DNA of 64,000 nucleotides from Listeria ivanovii subsp. londoniensis (GCF_000763495.1 NZ_CP009576.1:2957001-3021000); one strand, 5' to 3'; counted from the first letter of the stretch, positions 6,760 through 16,993 are shown. Translations and numbers: made by a program. The notes: generated by a model not told the origin, from the letters alone.

Positions 6760-8274
6760 TTAGCTGTTATTTTCAAACTTCTTTTGCCAACTATTTAATT
6801 GACTATAGCTAGACATTAGCTGGGTTGATACTTGTTTGAAAATCGAACGTAATTCTGCATACTTTTCTACGTTTTCGCTAGGATGATAAATAGCTTTGAT
6901 TGGCAGTTTTCTTTGGAGATTTAGGTCTTTTAATATTCCAAGTGAGCGCATTCCAATAATAGCAGCTCCTAAACTTGATCCTTCAATTGTGTGAGGGACG
7001 CGAATTTCTCGGTTCAAAATATCAGCTAGCAATCTACACCAATCTTCATGAGCTGAAATCCCGCCCGTTACATAGATAATATCATCAGGTGCTGAAACTG
7101 CCTCATACACTTCAGCAAGATTAAAAGCAATTCCTTCCAAAATCGCTCTGACGAAATGGGCTTTGGTGTGATTAATCGTGAGCCCCACGAACCCGCCTCG
7201 GATATCATTCGTCCAAAAAGGCGCACGTTCTCCTAGTAAGTACGGTTGGAATAAAAGACCCGCTGCTCCTGGATTCACTTGATCAATACAGGCAATAAAG
7301 CTAGCAAAGTCTCGGTTCGCAATTTCACTTTCTGAGCCAAATTGTTCAAGACCCCATTCGACCACTTTTCCACCATTATTTACTGCTCCACCGGCAATAA
7401 AATAACCATCTCCCGCACCATAACAAAAAGTGCGACCGCGTGAATCGACTTGAAATTCGGTTGTTAATTTTCTGACAGCACCACTTGTGCCAACAGTAAT
7501 GGTCACATCACTCTGTCCAGTTGCTTGAATTCCAATATTTGCGAGTGCACCGTCACTACCTCCAATAATAAATGGAACACTTGCTGGAATCCCCATCATT
7601 TCCGCATACTCTGCTTTAACTCCACTTAATTGATGCGTTTCCGGAACCACTTTTGGAAAAAAATCTGGTGTTAATTTCACAATTTCCATTGCTTCAAATT
7701 CCCAGTCATGTTCCGAAATATTGTAAAGTCCTGTTCCAGATGCCAGCGATTCATCCATCACCCATACCCCAAAAAACCGATACAAAATATAAGATTTAAT
7801 ATCTATAAATTTTTCCGCGCGATTAAATAGCTCGGGTTCTGTTTCTTTCAGCCAGCAGATTTTTGCAAATGGACTCATTGGGTGTATCGGTGTCCCTGTC
7901 GCTTCGTAAAGTTGAAAAAGGTAATTATCTCGTTTGACATTTTCAAGCGCCTCACTGCTTCGTCCGTCCGCCCAGGTAATACATTCAGTTAGAAGTTCCC
8001 CATTACTTTTGGCTGCGATCAAACTATGCATGGCAGAACTAAAGGCTATTCCGCACAAATCTGCTTTATTTATCTTACTCATCACGTGACGGATGGAGGT
8101 AAGTACCGCTTCAAAAATTTCTGTAGGACTTTCTTCTGCCTTACCAGTTTCATCCGTCACTAAATCATAGTGAGACGCTTCTCGGTGGATAACCTCTCCC
8201 TGCTCATTAAAAAGAACTGCTTTTGTGCTAGAGGTTCCAATGTCCACGCCCATTATGTAAGAGCTATTCGTCAA
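6760..8274 (-). CDS. gntK: Gluconate kinase, FGGY carbohydrate kinase family
   Basis: Phosphorylates D-gluconate (likely) to 6-phosphogluconate in the cytoplasm. The 504-aa protein shows the two FGGY domains: phosphate-1 loop GVDIGTSSTKAVLF at residue 9, GGSDGALANIG (about 245), FQPYLLGERAPFW (about 345), VTGGIS and EGSSLGAAIIG at the C-terminus. Length is usual for GntK. The best start is TTG at 8274, seven bases after GAGGTGA; ATG at codon 8 has no ribosome site. No gluconate permease or GntR regulator is adjacent, so substrate choice is from overall resemblance only; xylulose kinase is the alternative. Confidence 0.88.
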   Translation of the reverse strand: MTNSSYIMGVDIGTSSTKAVLFNEQGEVIHREASHYDLVTDETGKAEESPTEIFEAVLTSIRHVMSKINKADLCGIAFSSAMHSLIAAKSNGELLTECITWADGRSSEALENVKRDNYLFQLYEATGTPIHPMSPFAKICWLKETEPELFNRAEKFIDIKSYILYRFFGVWVMDESLASGTGLYNISEHDWEFEAMEIVKLTPDFFPKVVPETHQLSGVKAEYAEMMGIPASVPFIIGGSDGALANIGIQATGQSDVTITVGTSGAVRKLTTEFQVDSRGRTFCYGAGDGYFIAGGAVNNGGKVVEWGLEQFGSESEIANRDFASFIACIDQVNPGAAGLLFQPYLLGERAPFWTNDIRGGFVGLTINHTKAHFVRAILEGIAFNLAEVYEAVSAPDDIIYVTGGISAHEDWCRLLADILNREIRVPHTIEGSSLGAAIIGMRSLGILKDLNLQRKLPIKAIYHPSENVEKYAELRSIFKQVSTQLMSSYSQLNSWQKKFENNS

Positions 8275-8400
8275 AATATTTCACCTCATAACTGCTTTTC
8301 TTACCATTATACGTCAAATCGAAAAATTTGGTGGCTGGAGTGCTTCATTTTGGTGAAAAATACAAAACTACATAGAATAGCCAGATATAACCCAAAATAA

Positions 8401-8462
8401 ACAAGCAGAAATCATTGTATAGCATCATTAAAAAATGTTTTATACAAGATTTCTGCTTGCAT
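8401..8462. terminator. Long bidirectional hairpin between SnoaL-like gene and gntK promoter
   Basis: CAAGCAGAAATC...GATTTCTGCTTG outer stem plus an inner TGTATA/TATACA stem. It follows the SnoaL-like gene on the minus strand. Confidence 0.7.
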
Positions 8463-8501
8463 TTTATTATTGAAATACTTTTATTTTAGCCGCTTTTAGC
8501 T

Positions 8502-8942
8502 TTATTTAACTTGATTTTCGATTGTTGTTGGTGTTAATCCAGAATCATTGATTTGACGAATTTCATATACTTTTCCTTCATCATTAAATTCAAAAAACTC
8601 TACCGCACCATAACTAAATTTTTTCCCTGTTTTACTTGCGCTATCTCCATTTGGGAAAGTAATATCTCCTGTTAAAGTTCCAGATATGCTAAAGCGACTT
8701 ATTGCTACGTTATCATCCGCATAAATTTCATGGTCTTCTACTTTAGCATCATTTGAAAAGTCAACAATTGCACGAATAGTAGCAATAAAATTATCCGCTC
8801 CTTCAATCACTGCTCCATTTTTATGAAAAATAATGTCTGGTGTAATTAATTCATACTGTTTATCAAAGTCTCTATTATTAAGATTCGTATGGAAAAGATG
8901 TGGAATCATTCTTTTCTCTTCAATTGTCATTGGATTTCCCAT
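8502..8942 (-). CDS. SnoaL-like / NTF2-fold protein
   Basis: A 146-aa protein whose pattern (N-terminal helices, HTNLNNRDFDKQYELITPDIIFH, then GADNFIATIRAIVDFSND, and a C-terminal VEFFEFNDEGKVYEI strand pair) fits the SnoaL-like NTF2 superfamily. Members are small cone-shaped cyclases, isomerases or ligand-binding proteins. The substrate cannot be told. Start ATG at 8942 lies six bases after AAAGGGGCG. A TATAAT box on the minus strand lies near 8984. Single gene. Confidence 0.8.
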   Translation of the reverse strand: MGNPMTIEEKRMIPHLFHTNLNNRDFDKQYELITPDIIFHKNGAVIEGADNFIATIRAIVDFSNDAKVEDHEIYADDNVAISRFSISGTLTGDITFPNGDSASKTGKKFSYGAVEFFEFNDEGKVYEIRQINDSGLTPTTIENQVK

Positions 8943-9094
8943 TTATATCGCCCCTTTTTTTATATGAAAAGCTTTTCCTACTTAATTATATCAAAAAAAT
9001 GTTTTCATAATGTGTAGAGCTGATGAACATTAATAAAAAAAGCCTCTATATTATGTATATTTACCACAGAAAAGCTTATTTTTGCATAATTAGC

Positions 9095-9147
9095 AAAAAA
9101 GCAGCGGAGAAATCAATATAACTGATTTTTTTCTGCTGCTTTTTGTC
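9095..9147. terminator. Terminator after the LPXTG gene
   Basis: AAAAGCAGCGGAGAAATCA pairs with TGATTTTTTTCTGCTGCTTTT across a seven-base loop; T-runs on both sides make it work in both directions. Confidence 0.85.
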
Positions 9148-9204
9148 AGAACTTAATTTATCGTGCTAAATGGCTTATGTTTTTTTGCTATGAAGATAGT
9201 TTAG

Positions 9205-10134
9205 TTATTTTTTGCGTTTTCTTAAAAGTACTATTGCTATAAGAATGACTATTGCACCAATGACAACAAAAATCCATTCAACGCCTTGGTCACCGGTGCT
9301 TGGAAGTTCTGATTTAGACGCTGCTTCTTTCTTAGGTTCCTCTGAGGTAGCTGTAGTAACACTTTTTACAGAATTATTGTTTTCGATTTTTTTCACTTTT
9401 TTAGGGACTTGAACAGCTTCTTCATTTTCTTTTTTCGCTGGGACAGTGTAAGTTACTTCTTCACTAAAGTTTCCTGCTTCATCAAATGCATAAGTAGTAA
9501 TTTCCTTTGGCGTGGTTGCCCAAGAAGCATAGAAGTTCCCATCTTTATCCGCATCAACACGCCCTTCTCCAAAGGTTTCATCTTCTGGAGAGCTCATATA
9601 AACACTGGCAAAAGGTTTGGTTTTTCCTGAGAAAATTTTCGTTTCTAAGTCAAAATTCAAATTAGTAACTGATAAAGTTGCAACAGATGCTTTTACCAAG
9701 TAATTTAACTTAACCGCAGTTGTTTCACCCTCTTTTGTATCACCAAGTAATGTCACATCTTGTAAGCCAACATCTGCTGTTGTTAGCGATATATCCTCAG
9801 CCAAACGATAATTGGACAATTCCGTTCCTGTATATTCACTTAAAGTTTCGGTGAAATCAGCTAGTTTGATAGCGTTATTTTGTTCATACGTATAAACTTC
9901 CGTTGAGTCCGTAATGTCTATCGTTGTTTCGGGTGTTGCCGATTCTTTCGCTGGTTCCGTTGTTTTTGAATCAACTTCTGGAACTGTATTTTCAGTGGAA
10001 TGAGTTGTTTTTTCCTCAGTATTAGGTTGATTATTACCATTTTCATTCGTTTCAGCGCTTGCTGCCAATGAAAATGGGGTGATTAGACAAGTTAATAAAA
10101 CGACGAATACTAGTCCGCGGAATTTTTTCATCAT
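9205..10134 (-). CDS. LPXTG cell-wall anchored protein with bacterial Ig-like domain
   Basis: Surface protein attached to peptidoglycan by sortase A. The 309-aa precursor has a signal peptide ([20 protein letters not shown], cleavage probably after SAAS-A), a Thr/Glu-rich linker (about 30-80), an IgG-like domain with the [11 protein letters not shown] and [10 protein letters not shown] hallmarks of bacterial Ig folds (about 160-235), and the sorting signal LPSTG, hydrophobic helix and RKRKK tail. The start at 10134 is chosen since AAAGGGG lies five bases upstream; the longer frame would put that inside. It is downstream of, and codirectional with, cydABCD but separated by a terminator. Confidence 0.93.
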   Translation of the reverse strand: MMKKFRGLVFVVLLTCLITPFSLAASAETNENGNNQPNTEEKTTHSTENTVPEVDSKTTEPAKESATPETTIDITDSTEVYTYEQNNAIKLADFTETLSEYTGTELSNYRLAEDISLTTADVGLQDVTLLGDTKEGETTAVKLNYLVKASVATLSVTNLNFDLETKIFSGKTKPFASVYMSSPEDETFGEGRVDADKDGNFYASWATTPKEITTYAFDEAGNFSEEVTYTVPAKKENEEAVQVPKKVKKIENNNSVKSVTTATSEEPKKEAASKSELPSTGDQGVEWIFVVIGAIVILIAIVLLRKRKK

Positions 10135-10235
10135 AAATTCCCCTTTCTTTTTTCTTGTCTTAATCATAAGCAGAAATAGTCTTAAAGTCAATTAAAAATT
10201 ACAAAATTGTTACAAATATTAAAAATGAGCGACAA

Positions 10236-10272
10236 AAAAACAACTTGCTAATAAAATTTTAGCAAGCTGTTT
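10236..10272 (-). terminator. Terminator of the cydABCD operon
   Basis: AACAGCTTGCT pairs with AGCAAGTTGTT followed by seven T on the minus strand, right after the cydD stop codon. Confidence 0.9.
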
Positions 10273-10274
10273 AT

Positions 10275-12014
10275 TTATAGTTCGATTGGTCGGTCTAGTT
10301 GATAAAGTCGTTTGTATCGCGGTTCAGCTGCCATTAATTCGGCATGTGGGCCTTCCATCAACGTTTTTCCTTCTTCTAAAAATAACACGCGATCCATTTT
10401 TTCAGCTCCAACTAAGTGATGCGTTACCCAAATTAATGATTTATCTGCTAAGGTTTCAAAAATCGTAGCTAATAAATCTCGTTCGGTTATTGGATCAAGC
10501 CCCACAGTTGGTTCATCTAAAATAACAATCGGCGTATTTTGAAGTAAAATTCGTGCTAGTGCAATTCGCCCGCGTTCCCCACCTGAAAAACGTTCGCCCA
10601 TCTCACTCATTTGTGTATGGTAACCATCTGGCATACTCATAATAAACTCATGCAATTGGACTTTCTTAGCTGCTTCGTATACTTCCTCATCACTAGCATC
10701 TTGATTTCCTAATCGAATATTATTTAATACACTCGTACTAAAAAGATGTGCCTTTTGATTTAGCATCGATGTGAGTTTAGGAATCTCTGGTCTAAGTTTT
10801 TCTACTTCAACCCCATTCATCGTCACTTTTCCATCAGTAGGAAGAAGTGCGCCTTGGACTAACTTAAGAAAAGTTGATTTCCCCGTTCCACTTCGACCGA
10901 TAATTGCTACTTTTTCACCTTGTTGCAAAGTAAAATCAAAGCCATTCAAGATTTTCGGAGACTTTTCATCATAAGCAAAAGTTAAGTTTTCAGCTTTTAA
11001 AATAACTTCCTGTGTATCGATTCGCTCCATTTCCTTCATTTCTTCATCAAAATTTGGTAGCGTTGGATCTTCCACCTTATCTAGGCGAGAAAGCGAATCT
11101 TGATAGAGTGATTTGTCACTAATGGCGCTAGATACTGGTACAAACGCTTCAGCAAGTGCCATAATCGCTAAAACGAATGCAGCAATCATCGTGCCAGAAA
11201 ATGCTCCGTCACGTGACTCAGCCGTACTCCAGTAAACCATCGTAATAACCATAAAACCAACGACCAACTGACTAAAGAAATCGCGCCAGTTAACAAAATG
11301 GAATTGCTTATTCTCTATATGAAGCATAGTCGCTTCATCTTTTTCATAGTTAGTAATAAAGGTTTTCTCACGACCGCTAAATTTCCAGTCACTAATTCCA
11401 AAAACAGCATCCGTAAACTTTTGATAAAGACCATTTCGTCCTTGTTTTAAATAAGCATTTTTCCCGCGAGCATATAAAAGGGAAAGCCATGGTAAAACAA
11501 GTACCAACATCCCAATTAAGAAAACAAATAGTATCGCAAATGGTACCGAAAATATACCTAGTGCGATTACAACCCCTGCATAAAGGACTAAACTTACAAT
11601 TGCCGGTAGCATCGTTGTGAGGTAGAAGTTTTGCAAATGCTCAATGTCTCCAGCAAGCAGTCCGAGGATATCGCCCGTTTTATAGCGCGATTTCAGTAAC
11701 AAAGCTTGCGGCTCTAGTAAGCGGTATAAACGTACCCGCATTTTTTCTAGAATTCGCAGTACTAGAGAATGGCTCATAAGTCGTTCTACGTAGCGTGATA
11801 CAGAACGCATAATTCCGAATGCGCGCACACCAACTGTTGCAACATATACTGCCATTATTGATTCTGGCATTAAGGACGATTTAGAAATTAAATGACCTGA
11901 TGTAAACATTAGCGCCCCAGCAGAAGCAAAAGTAAGCGTTCCGAGGAAGATAACAAGTAAGAACAAGCCGCGGTTTTCTTTTATATATGGGATAATCCAG
12001 CTACTTTTCCGCAT
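10275..12014 (-). CDS. cydD: Heterodimeric ABC transporter subunit CydD (thiol exporter for cytochrome bd assembly)
   Basis: ABC exporter half (579 aa): six membrane segments in the first 310 residues, then an ATPase with Walker A GRSGTGKST (about 370), signature FSGGERGR, Walker B IVILDEPT and H-loop VTHH. With CydC it exports glutathione or cysteine in E. coli, which is needed to mature cytochrome bd; in Firmicutes it is needed for bd oxidase but its substrate is less clear. Its start overlaps the stop of cydC by one base. Last gene of the operon. Confidence 0.95.
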   Translation of the reverse strand: MRKSSWIIPYIKENRGLFLLVIFLGTLTFASAGALMFTSGHLISKSSLMPESIMAVYVATVGVRAFGIMRSVSRYVERLMSHSLVLRILEKMRVRLYRLLEPQALLLKSRYKTGDILGLLAGDIEHLQNFYLTTMLPAIVSLVLYAGVVIALGIFSVPFAILFVFLIGMLVLVLPWLSLLYARGKNAYLKQGRNGLYQKFTDAVFGISDWKFSGREKTFITNYEKDEATMLHIENKQFHFVNWRDFFSQLVVGFMVITMVYWSTAESRDGAFSGTMIAAFVLAIMALAEAFVPVSSAISDKSLYQDSLSRLDKVEDPTLPNFDEEMKEMERIDTQEVILKAENLTFAYDEKSPKILNGFDFTLQQGEKVAIIGRSGTGKSTFLKLVQGALLPTDGKVTMNGVEVEKLRPEIPKLTSMLNQKAHLFSTSVLNNIRLGNQDASDEEVYEAAKKVQLHEFIMSMPDGYHTQMSEMGERFSGGERGRIALARILLQNTPIVILDEPTVGLDPITERDLLATIFETLADKSLIWVTHHLVGAEKMDRVLFLEEGKTLMEGPHAELMAAEPRYKRLYQLDRPIEL

Positions 12015-13738
12015 TATACTTCCTCCAATTGGGCTTTAACTAAATCGTAATAGAAACCTTTTTTCTCAAGTAGTTCGTCGTGTGTTCCTGTCTCAACCAC
12101 AGCCCCGTGGTCGAGAACGATTATCCGGTCCATTTCAAGCATCCAGTGCAAGCGATGTGTTGCAAAAAAGACCAGTCGATTTTCAAATAAATCTAGCATC
12201 GGCTTTTTAAGTTCGTATTCTGTTTCAATATCTAAATGGGCAGTTGGTTCGTCCATTAGTACAACCGGACGATCAGTTAAGAATGCCCTCGCAAGTGCCA
12301 CGCGCTGTTCTTGTCCGCCGCTCAGCATCCTACCCGATTCTCCGACAAGCGTTTCGTATCCATTTTCAAGTCCGGCAACCAACTGATTTAAACCTGCTGA
12401 TTCCGCCGCTTTTTCTATTTCTTCTTCTGTAGCATTGGGATGGTAAAACCGGATATTTCCAGCAATTGTATCATGAAAAAGATACGGGTGTTGCGGAATA
12501 TAAGTTACTTGTGTTTGCCAGTCCGCCGATGAGAGTGTGTCACCTACTTTACCATCACAGCGAAATTCACCAGAAGTAGGGTTTAAAAAGCCACTTAATA
12601 CATCTATCAGCGTTGATTTTCCAGCACCAGTTGCACCAATAATCCCGATTTTCTCAAAACCGTTTACTGTAAAACTTGCTTCATGTAGTGACTCTGCATC
12701 ACCATCGCCATGCTTTACTGTAATATTTTCAAATGAGAAATTCGTATTTCCATCAAAAGTCGTTAGTGAAAGAGCACTGTCTTCATGTTTTTCATTCTTA
12801 GCACGATCAATGATACCTTGGATAACTCTTCCTGCCTCTTGTCCGTCAAGTGTCGCGTGGTAATCCGAACCAACTTCACGCACTGGCAAAAAATACTCTG
12901 GCGCAAGAATCAGCACACTTAAGGCAATTGGCAGGTTCATATTGCCATCAATCAATCCCAGTCCAAGGAATAACGCCACAAGAGCAATCGAAAGCATCGT
13001 GAAGAAATCCATCGCAAATGACGACATAAACGCAACACGCAAGGTTTTCATCGTCGCTTTCCGGTAACGCGAACTAACTGAAGCAATTTTCCCTTCATGT
13101 CCATGGCTTAACCCCAAGTATTTCAACGTTTCCAAGCCTTTTAGCGAGTCGACAAAATGATTCGAAAGCACGCGATACGTTTCAAATTGCGAATCGGCTT
13201 GTTTCTTTGCAGCTAGCCCTAAAATAATCATAAATACAATTAAAATTGGCAAAGTAATCATCAAAATAAAGGCCGATGTCCAGTCTTGAAATGCGATATA
13301 AATCCAAATCATTGCCGGAATAATTGCCATGTTCATCATTTTCGGTAAAAACAGCTCCAAATAATTCCGAAAATCTGCTACACCTTCCATCACCATCGTT
13401 ACAACTTTCCCAGTTCCTTCCGCACGTGCAAAACGTGGACCAAGCGCAAACAAACTATCCAGCAGCTCTTCCCGCATCGTTTTCGCTAAGTTAGAAGCAT
13501 AACGGTAAACGATTTGTTTTTTCCATACATTCAAAAAGTGACGCAAGAAATAGGCCCCTGCGAAGAGACCTATTTGTAATGTGACTGATTGAAACGCGTG
13601 CTCATGAAATAAATCCGTAATTGCACGAGCAAGTGTTATTGCCATCACGATAATCGCAGCACCTTGAATAAGCGTGAAAACTGCGAGTATCGCCATTATT
13701 TTTTTAATTCCTTTGTAGTTCCTTAAATCTTTTCCCAT
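12014..13738 (-). CDS. cydC: Heterodimeric ABC transporter subunit CydC
   Basis: Partner of CydD (574 aa), with six membrane segments and an ATPase with Walker A GATGAGKST (about 370), signature LSGGQEQR, Walker B VVLMDEPT and H-loop FATHR. Both ATPases look catalytically complete. Its ATG overlaps the cydB stop, so the four cyd genes are translationally coupled. The C/D naming follows the Bacillus order cydA-B-C-D. Confidence 0.95.
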   Translation of the reverse strand: MGKDLRNYKGIKKIMAILAVFTLIQGAAIIVMAITLARAITDLFHEHAFQSVTLQIGLFAGAYFLRHFLNVWKKQIVYRYASNLAKTMREELLDSLFALGPRFARAEGTGKVVTMVMEGVADFRNYLELFLPKMMNMAIIPAMIWIYIAFQDWTSAFILMITLPILIVFMIILGLAAKKQADSQFETYRVLSNHFVDSLKGLETLKYLGLSHGHEGKIASVSSRYRKATMKTLRVAFMSSFAMDFFTMLSIALVALFLGLGLIDGNMNLPIALSVLILAPEYFLPVREVGSDYHATLDGQEAGRVIQGIIDRAKNEKHEDSALSLTTFDGNTNFSFENITVKHGDGDAESLHEASFTVNGFEKIGIIGATGAGKSTLIDVLSGFLNPTSGEFRCDGKVGDTLSSADWQTQVTYIPQHPYLFHDTIAGNIRFYHPNATEEEIEKAAESAGLNQLVAGLENGYETLVGESGRMLSGGQEQRVALARAFLTDRPVVLMDEPTAHLDIETEYELKKPMLDLFENRLVFFATHRLHWMLEMDRIIVLDHGAVVETGTHDELLEKKGFYYDLVKAQLEEV

Positions 13739-14751
13739 TAATACGTCATTTTCTCCTTACTAGAAACGCGCTTACGGAAAACATAGTAGCTCCAAATTTG
13801 GTAACCAAGCACGAACGGCAAGAGTGTAACGGCAACAATGGTCATCACACTTAGCGAATATTGCCCGGAAGCAGCATTTTCTATTGTTAAATCAAACGCA
13901 CTGTTAATAGAACTGATCATCACGCGTGGGAAAAGTGCCACGAAAATCGAACCAATCGTGAAGACAATTCCAAGTCCACCGAATGTAAATGCTAAAATAT
14001 CGCGACCTTTCCAGATGAATAAAGCAGATAATACGTACATTACCACTACTATCCCAATCATCAGTGGAACAAGAACAGGTCTAACTTGGAACATATCTGT
14101 ATTGAAGTAAGCAAGTACAACAAAGATTAATAATACTGGTACCGTAATAAACCAAACCCGTTTCGCCATACGACGAGCACGGTCTTGAATATCATCTTCT
14201 GTACGTAATGTAATAAATAGTAATCCGTGAAGCAGACACATTAACGTAATCGTTAGTCCGCCCCAAACAGAAAATACAGTTATATAATCAAAGAATCCGG
14301 CATACATATCCATATCACTATTAATTGGCATACCTTGAATCAAACTAGCAAATAGTACTCCAAATAGGAATGGCGGCAAAATACTACCGAAGAAAATAAC
14401 CCAATCCCACGTTTTTACCCAAAGAGCAGAATCTTTTTGACCACGGAATTCAAAAGAAACACCACGGCCGATTAAGGCAAGTAATAAGAACACTAGCGGA
14501 ATATAATATCCACTAAACATCGTTGCATACCAGTTAGGGAAAGCCGCAAAAATCGCGCCCCCAGCTGTTAGTAACCAAACTTCATTTGCATCCCAGAACG
14601 GCCCAATCGTATTTACGAGTACGCGACGTTCTAGAGCATTTCTAGCCATAAAGCGTGTAGACATCCCTACACCAAAGTCAAAACCTTCAAGGAAGAAGAA
14701 TCCAATGAACAAGATGGCGATTAATAAAAACCATAACTCATTTAGTGACAA
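13738..14751 (-). CDS. cydB: Cytochrome bd ubiquinol oxidase subunit II
   Basis: Membrane subunit of the bd-type quinol oxidase. About 337 aa with eight or nine helices. It opens LNELWFLLIAILFIGFFFLE and carries the family motif EGFDFGVG near residue 30. Start choice: the ATG at 14760 directly touches AAGGGGG, while a TTG at 14751 lies nine bases from it and aligns with the N-terminus of Bacillus CydB, so I prefer TTG. The start overlaps the end of cydA by 14 bases. Confidence 0.94.
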   Translation of the reverse strand: MSLNELWFLLIAILFIGFFFLEGFDFGVGMSTRFMARNALERRVLVNTIGPFWDANEVWLLTAGGAIFAAFPNWYATMFSGYYIPLVFLLLALIGRGVSFEFRGQKDSALWVKTWDWVIFFGSILPPFLFGVLFASLIQGMPINSDMDMYAGFFDYITVFSVWGGLTITLMCLLHGLLFITLRTEDDIQDRARRMAKRVWFITVPVLLIFVVLAYFNTDMFQVRPVLVPLMIGIVVVMYVLSALFIWKGRDILAFTFGGLGIVFTIGSIFVALFPRVMISSINSAFDLTIENAASGQYSLSVMTIVAVTLLPFVLGYQIWSYYVFRKRVSSKEKMTY

Positions 14752-16144
14752 TGCTAGCATCCCCCTTATCAAACGGATCTACGGAAACTTCTTCTTTTTC
14801 TGGTTTGTGTCCGTCTGGTCCTTTTTTAATTTCACGAATAAACAAGTAAACCAAGAGAATTGCTAAAATCGTATAGATTGTGGAGAACGCAATTATCGAG
14901 AATAAAATTTGTCCGGATGATACGTTTGGCGATACTGCATCAGTCGTTTTCATGTAACCGAAAACTACCCATGGTTGCCGCCCAATTTCTGTCATAATCC
15001 AACCCATTGAGTTCGCGAGGAACGGGAAGCCAATCATTGGAATCATTAAACGTAAATACCATTTTGCATTAACGAGTTTTTTCTTCCAAGCAAGTACGAT
15101 ACCAATTAGCGCGAACATAATCATTAGCATACCGGCGCCAACCATAATGCGGAAACTCCAAAATGCTGTTTTTACTGGTGGAATGTAATCACCCTCACCA
15201 TATTTTTCTTCATATTCTTTTTGTAGCGTGTTCATACCTTCTACGCTACCACTTAATGTTCCGTAAGATAAGAAACTTAGCGCATACGGGACGTTGAGTT
15301 CCCAGTCGTTTTTCTTATTCTCTGGATCAATTTTGGCGAGCATCGTCCACGGAGCTGGGTCAGCTGTATCTTCCCAAATCCCTTCTGTTGCTGCCATTTT
15401 CATTGGTTGTGTTTTAACCAAGTATTGTGCTTGTGAGTGTCCACTAAACGCAACACCAAAGCCACCAATAACGGCCATTACCATTGCAATTTGGAATGAT
15501 CGTTTAAAAAAGGCGACATCTTGTTTTTTGAGCATCTTATACGCACTGACACCGGCGATGAAAAAGGCCCCAGTGGCAAAAGCCCCGAATATAACGTGCG
15601 GAAACTCCACTAGTAGTTGTCCGTTAGTAATTAGTTGTAAAAAGTCATTCATTTCTGCACGACCGTTTTTAAATTCAAAACCAACCGGATGTTGCATAAA
15701 TGAGTTTGCTGCTAAAATCCAGAAACTAGACATGATTGTTCCGATTGAAACCAGCCAAATACATGCTAAATGTAATTTTTTTCCTAGTTTATCCCAACCG
15801 AAAATCCATAGCCCAATAAAAGTAGATTCCATAAAGAATGCAAGCAGCGCTTCAATCGCAAGTGGCGCCCCGAATACATCCCCAACAAATCTAGAGTAAT
15901 CTGACCAGTTCATCCCAAACTGGAATTCTTGAATAATCCCGGTTACAACACCGACAGCAAAGTTAATGAGGAATATGTGTCCCCAAAACTTCGACATTTT
16001 TTTGTAAATTTCTTTCCCCTTCACGACATACAACGTTTCCATAAGAGCAACCATAAATACAAGTCCAATTGAAAGTGGTACAAATAAGAAATGGAAAATC
16101 GTTGTTGATGCGAATTGAAAACGGGCTAAAAATAGTTTATCCAC
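14738..16144 (-). CDS. cydA: Cytochrome bd ubiquinol oxidase subunit I
   Basis: Heme-bearing subunit that oxidises menaquinol and reduces oxygen to water. 468 aa. It begins MDKLFLARFQFASTTIFHFLFV with the His ligand of heme b595 at about 18. It has the Q-loop (short form, as in Bacillus), GRQPW near 395 and nine helices. The start is GTG at 16144 with GGAGGAG six bases before it. First gene of cydABCD; the 375-bp upstream region holds Rex-like operators, so low NADH/NAD+ repression is expected. Confidence 0.97.
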   Translation of the reverse strand: MDKLFLARFQFASTTIFHFLFVPLSIGLVFMVALMETLYVVKGKEIYKKMSKFWGHIFLINFAVGVVTGIIQEFQFGMNWSDYSRFVGDVFGAPLAIEALLAFFMESTFIGLWIFGWDKLGKKLHLACIWLVSIGTIMSSFWILAANSFMQHPVGFEFKNGRAEMNDFLQLITNGQLLVEFPHVIFGAFATGAFFIAGVSAYKMLKKQDVAFFKRSFQIAMVMAVIGGFGVAFSGHSQAQYLVKTQPMKMAATEGIWEDTADPAPWTMLAKIDPENKKNDWELNVPYALSFLSYGTLSGSVEGMNTLQKEYEEKYGEGDYIPPVKTAFWSFRIMVGAGMLMIMFALIGIVLAWKKKLVNAKWYLRLMIPMIGFPFLANSMGWIMTEIGRQPWVVFGYMKTTDAVSPNVSSGQILFSIIAFSTIYTILAILLVYLFIREIKKGPDGHKPEKEEVSVDPFDKGDASIVTK

Positions 16145-16522
16145 CCTTTTCTCCTCCTTTTATGCTAAATGTTACTAGTTTTGCTCCTCATTTCGCATCT
16201 TTCTTAAAAACCTTGTGAAAAATCGCCCAAAGCGACGTGTTCAGTTGCTCTGTTATTCACAAAACATAGCAATATAATATGTATTCTTGGCTTTCACAGA
16301 TTTAGGAACTAGTTAAGAAAGATTTTTATTTTATAATAAGTTCTATCTGGAGTATATTTTATCCTATTTTGAGACAAATTTATTTAGTACTTTCGATGTT
16401 ATTTTCGCGCGGCAATTTTGTGATGAATTTCTCAATTGTTATGAGGCTGTAAATGTTGATAAAGCTTATTGCTTTTTATTTCACAAACAAGTATTCAAAA
16501 TTGCGTTTCTACATAATGAGTA
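16145..16522 (-). promoter_or_regulatory. cydA upstream region with candidate Rex operators
   Basis: TTGTGATGAATTTCTCAA (16418-16435) matches the Rex consensus TTGTGA-N6-TCACAA with one change. Further TTGTGA half-sites face it: TTGTGAATAAC (minus strand, about 16252-16262), TTGTGAAAAATC (16212-16223) and TTTGTGAAATAA (minus, near 16490). A TATATT box lies near 16280 on the minus strand. No coding sequence is seen in the gap. Rex control of cydABCD is known in B. subtilis; here it is an inference from the motif. Confidence 0.6.
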
Positions 16523-16993
16523 TTAAGACCTATCTATTTTCTTCCTTTTTCGTAATTCTTGGAAAAAACTTTTTAACATCTCGCTACTTTCGGCTTCCAT
16601 TAATCCCGATTCCACTTCACAAGTATGGTTAAACCTGTCATCTTGTAGTAAATTCATGAGTGAACCAGCTGTCCCTGCTTTTGGATCTTTTGCTCCGTAA
16701 TATACTTTATCAATTCTCGAAAGCAAAATCGCTCCACTACACATTGGACACGGCTCTAATGTAACATACAACTCCGCCCCACTTAATCGCCATGAATTTT
16801 GGTAATTACAAGCATCTTGAATTGCAAGTAATTCCGCATGGGTCACTGCATTCTGGCTAGTTTCACGCAAATTATGCGCCCGACCAATAATTTTTCCATC
16901 TAAAACAACCACTGCACCAATCGGAACTTCTCCAATTTCGCGCGCTTTCTCTGCTTCTTCAAGCGCTTGTTGCATAAAGAAAGCTCGTTCCAT
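16523..16993 (-). CDS. tadA: tRNA-specific adenosine deaminase
   Basis: Converts A34 of tRNA-Arg(ACG) to inosine. The 156-aa protein has the zinc deaminase motif HAELLAIQ (catalytic Glu, about 54) and PCPMCSGAI (about 84). Length and motifs are standard. ATG at 16993 is preceded by a GAGGTGC-type site. In Bacillus tadA is next to the SRP RNA and dnaX; here 10 kb of PTS, gnt and cyd genes separate them. Confidence 0.96.
   Translation of the reverse strand: MERAFFMQQALEEAEKAREIGEVPIGAVVVLDGKIIGRAHNLRETSQNAVTHAELLAIQDACNYQNSWRLSGAELYVTLEPCPMCSGAILLSRIDKVYYGAKDPKAGTAGSLMNLLQDDRFNHTCEVESGLMEAESSEMLKSFFQELRKRKKIDRS

Noticed and set aside
9409-9630. 73-aa plus-strand frame
   Set aside because: Shadow of the LPXTG gene, no RBS.
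11200-11230. parS candidate TCACGTGA
   Set aside because: Flanks do not match GTTNCACGTGAAAC.
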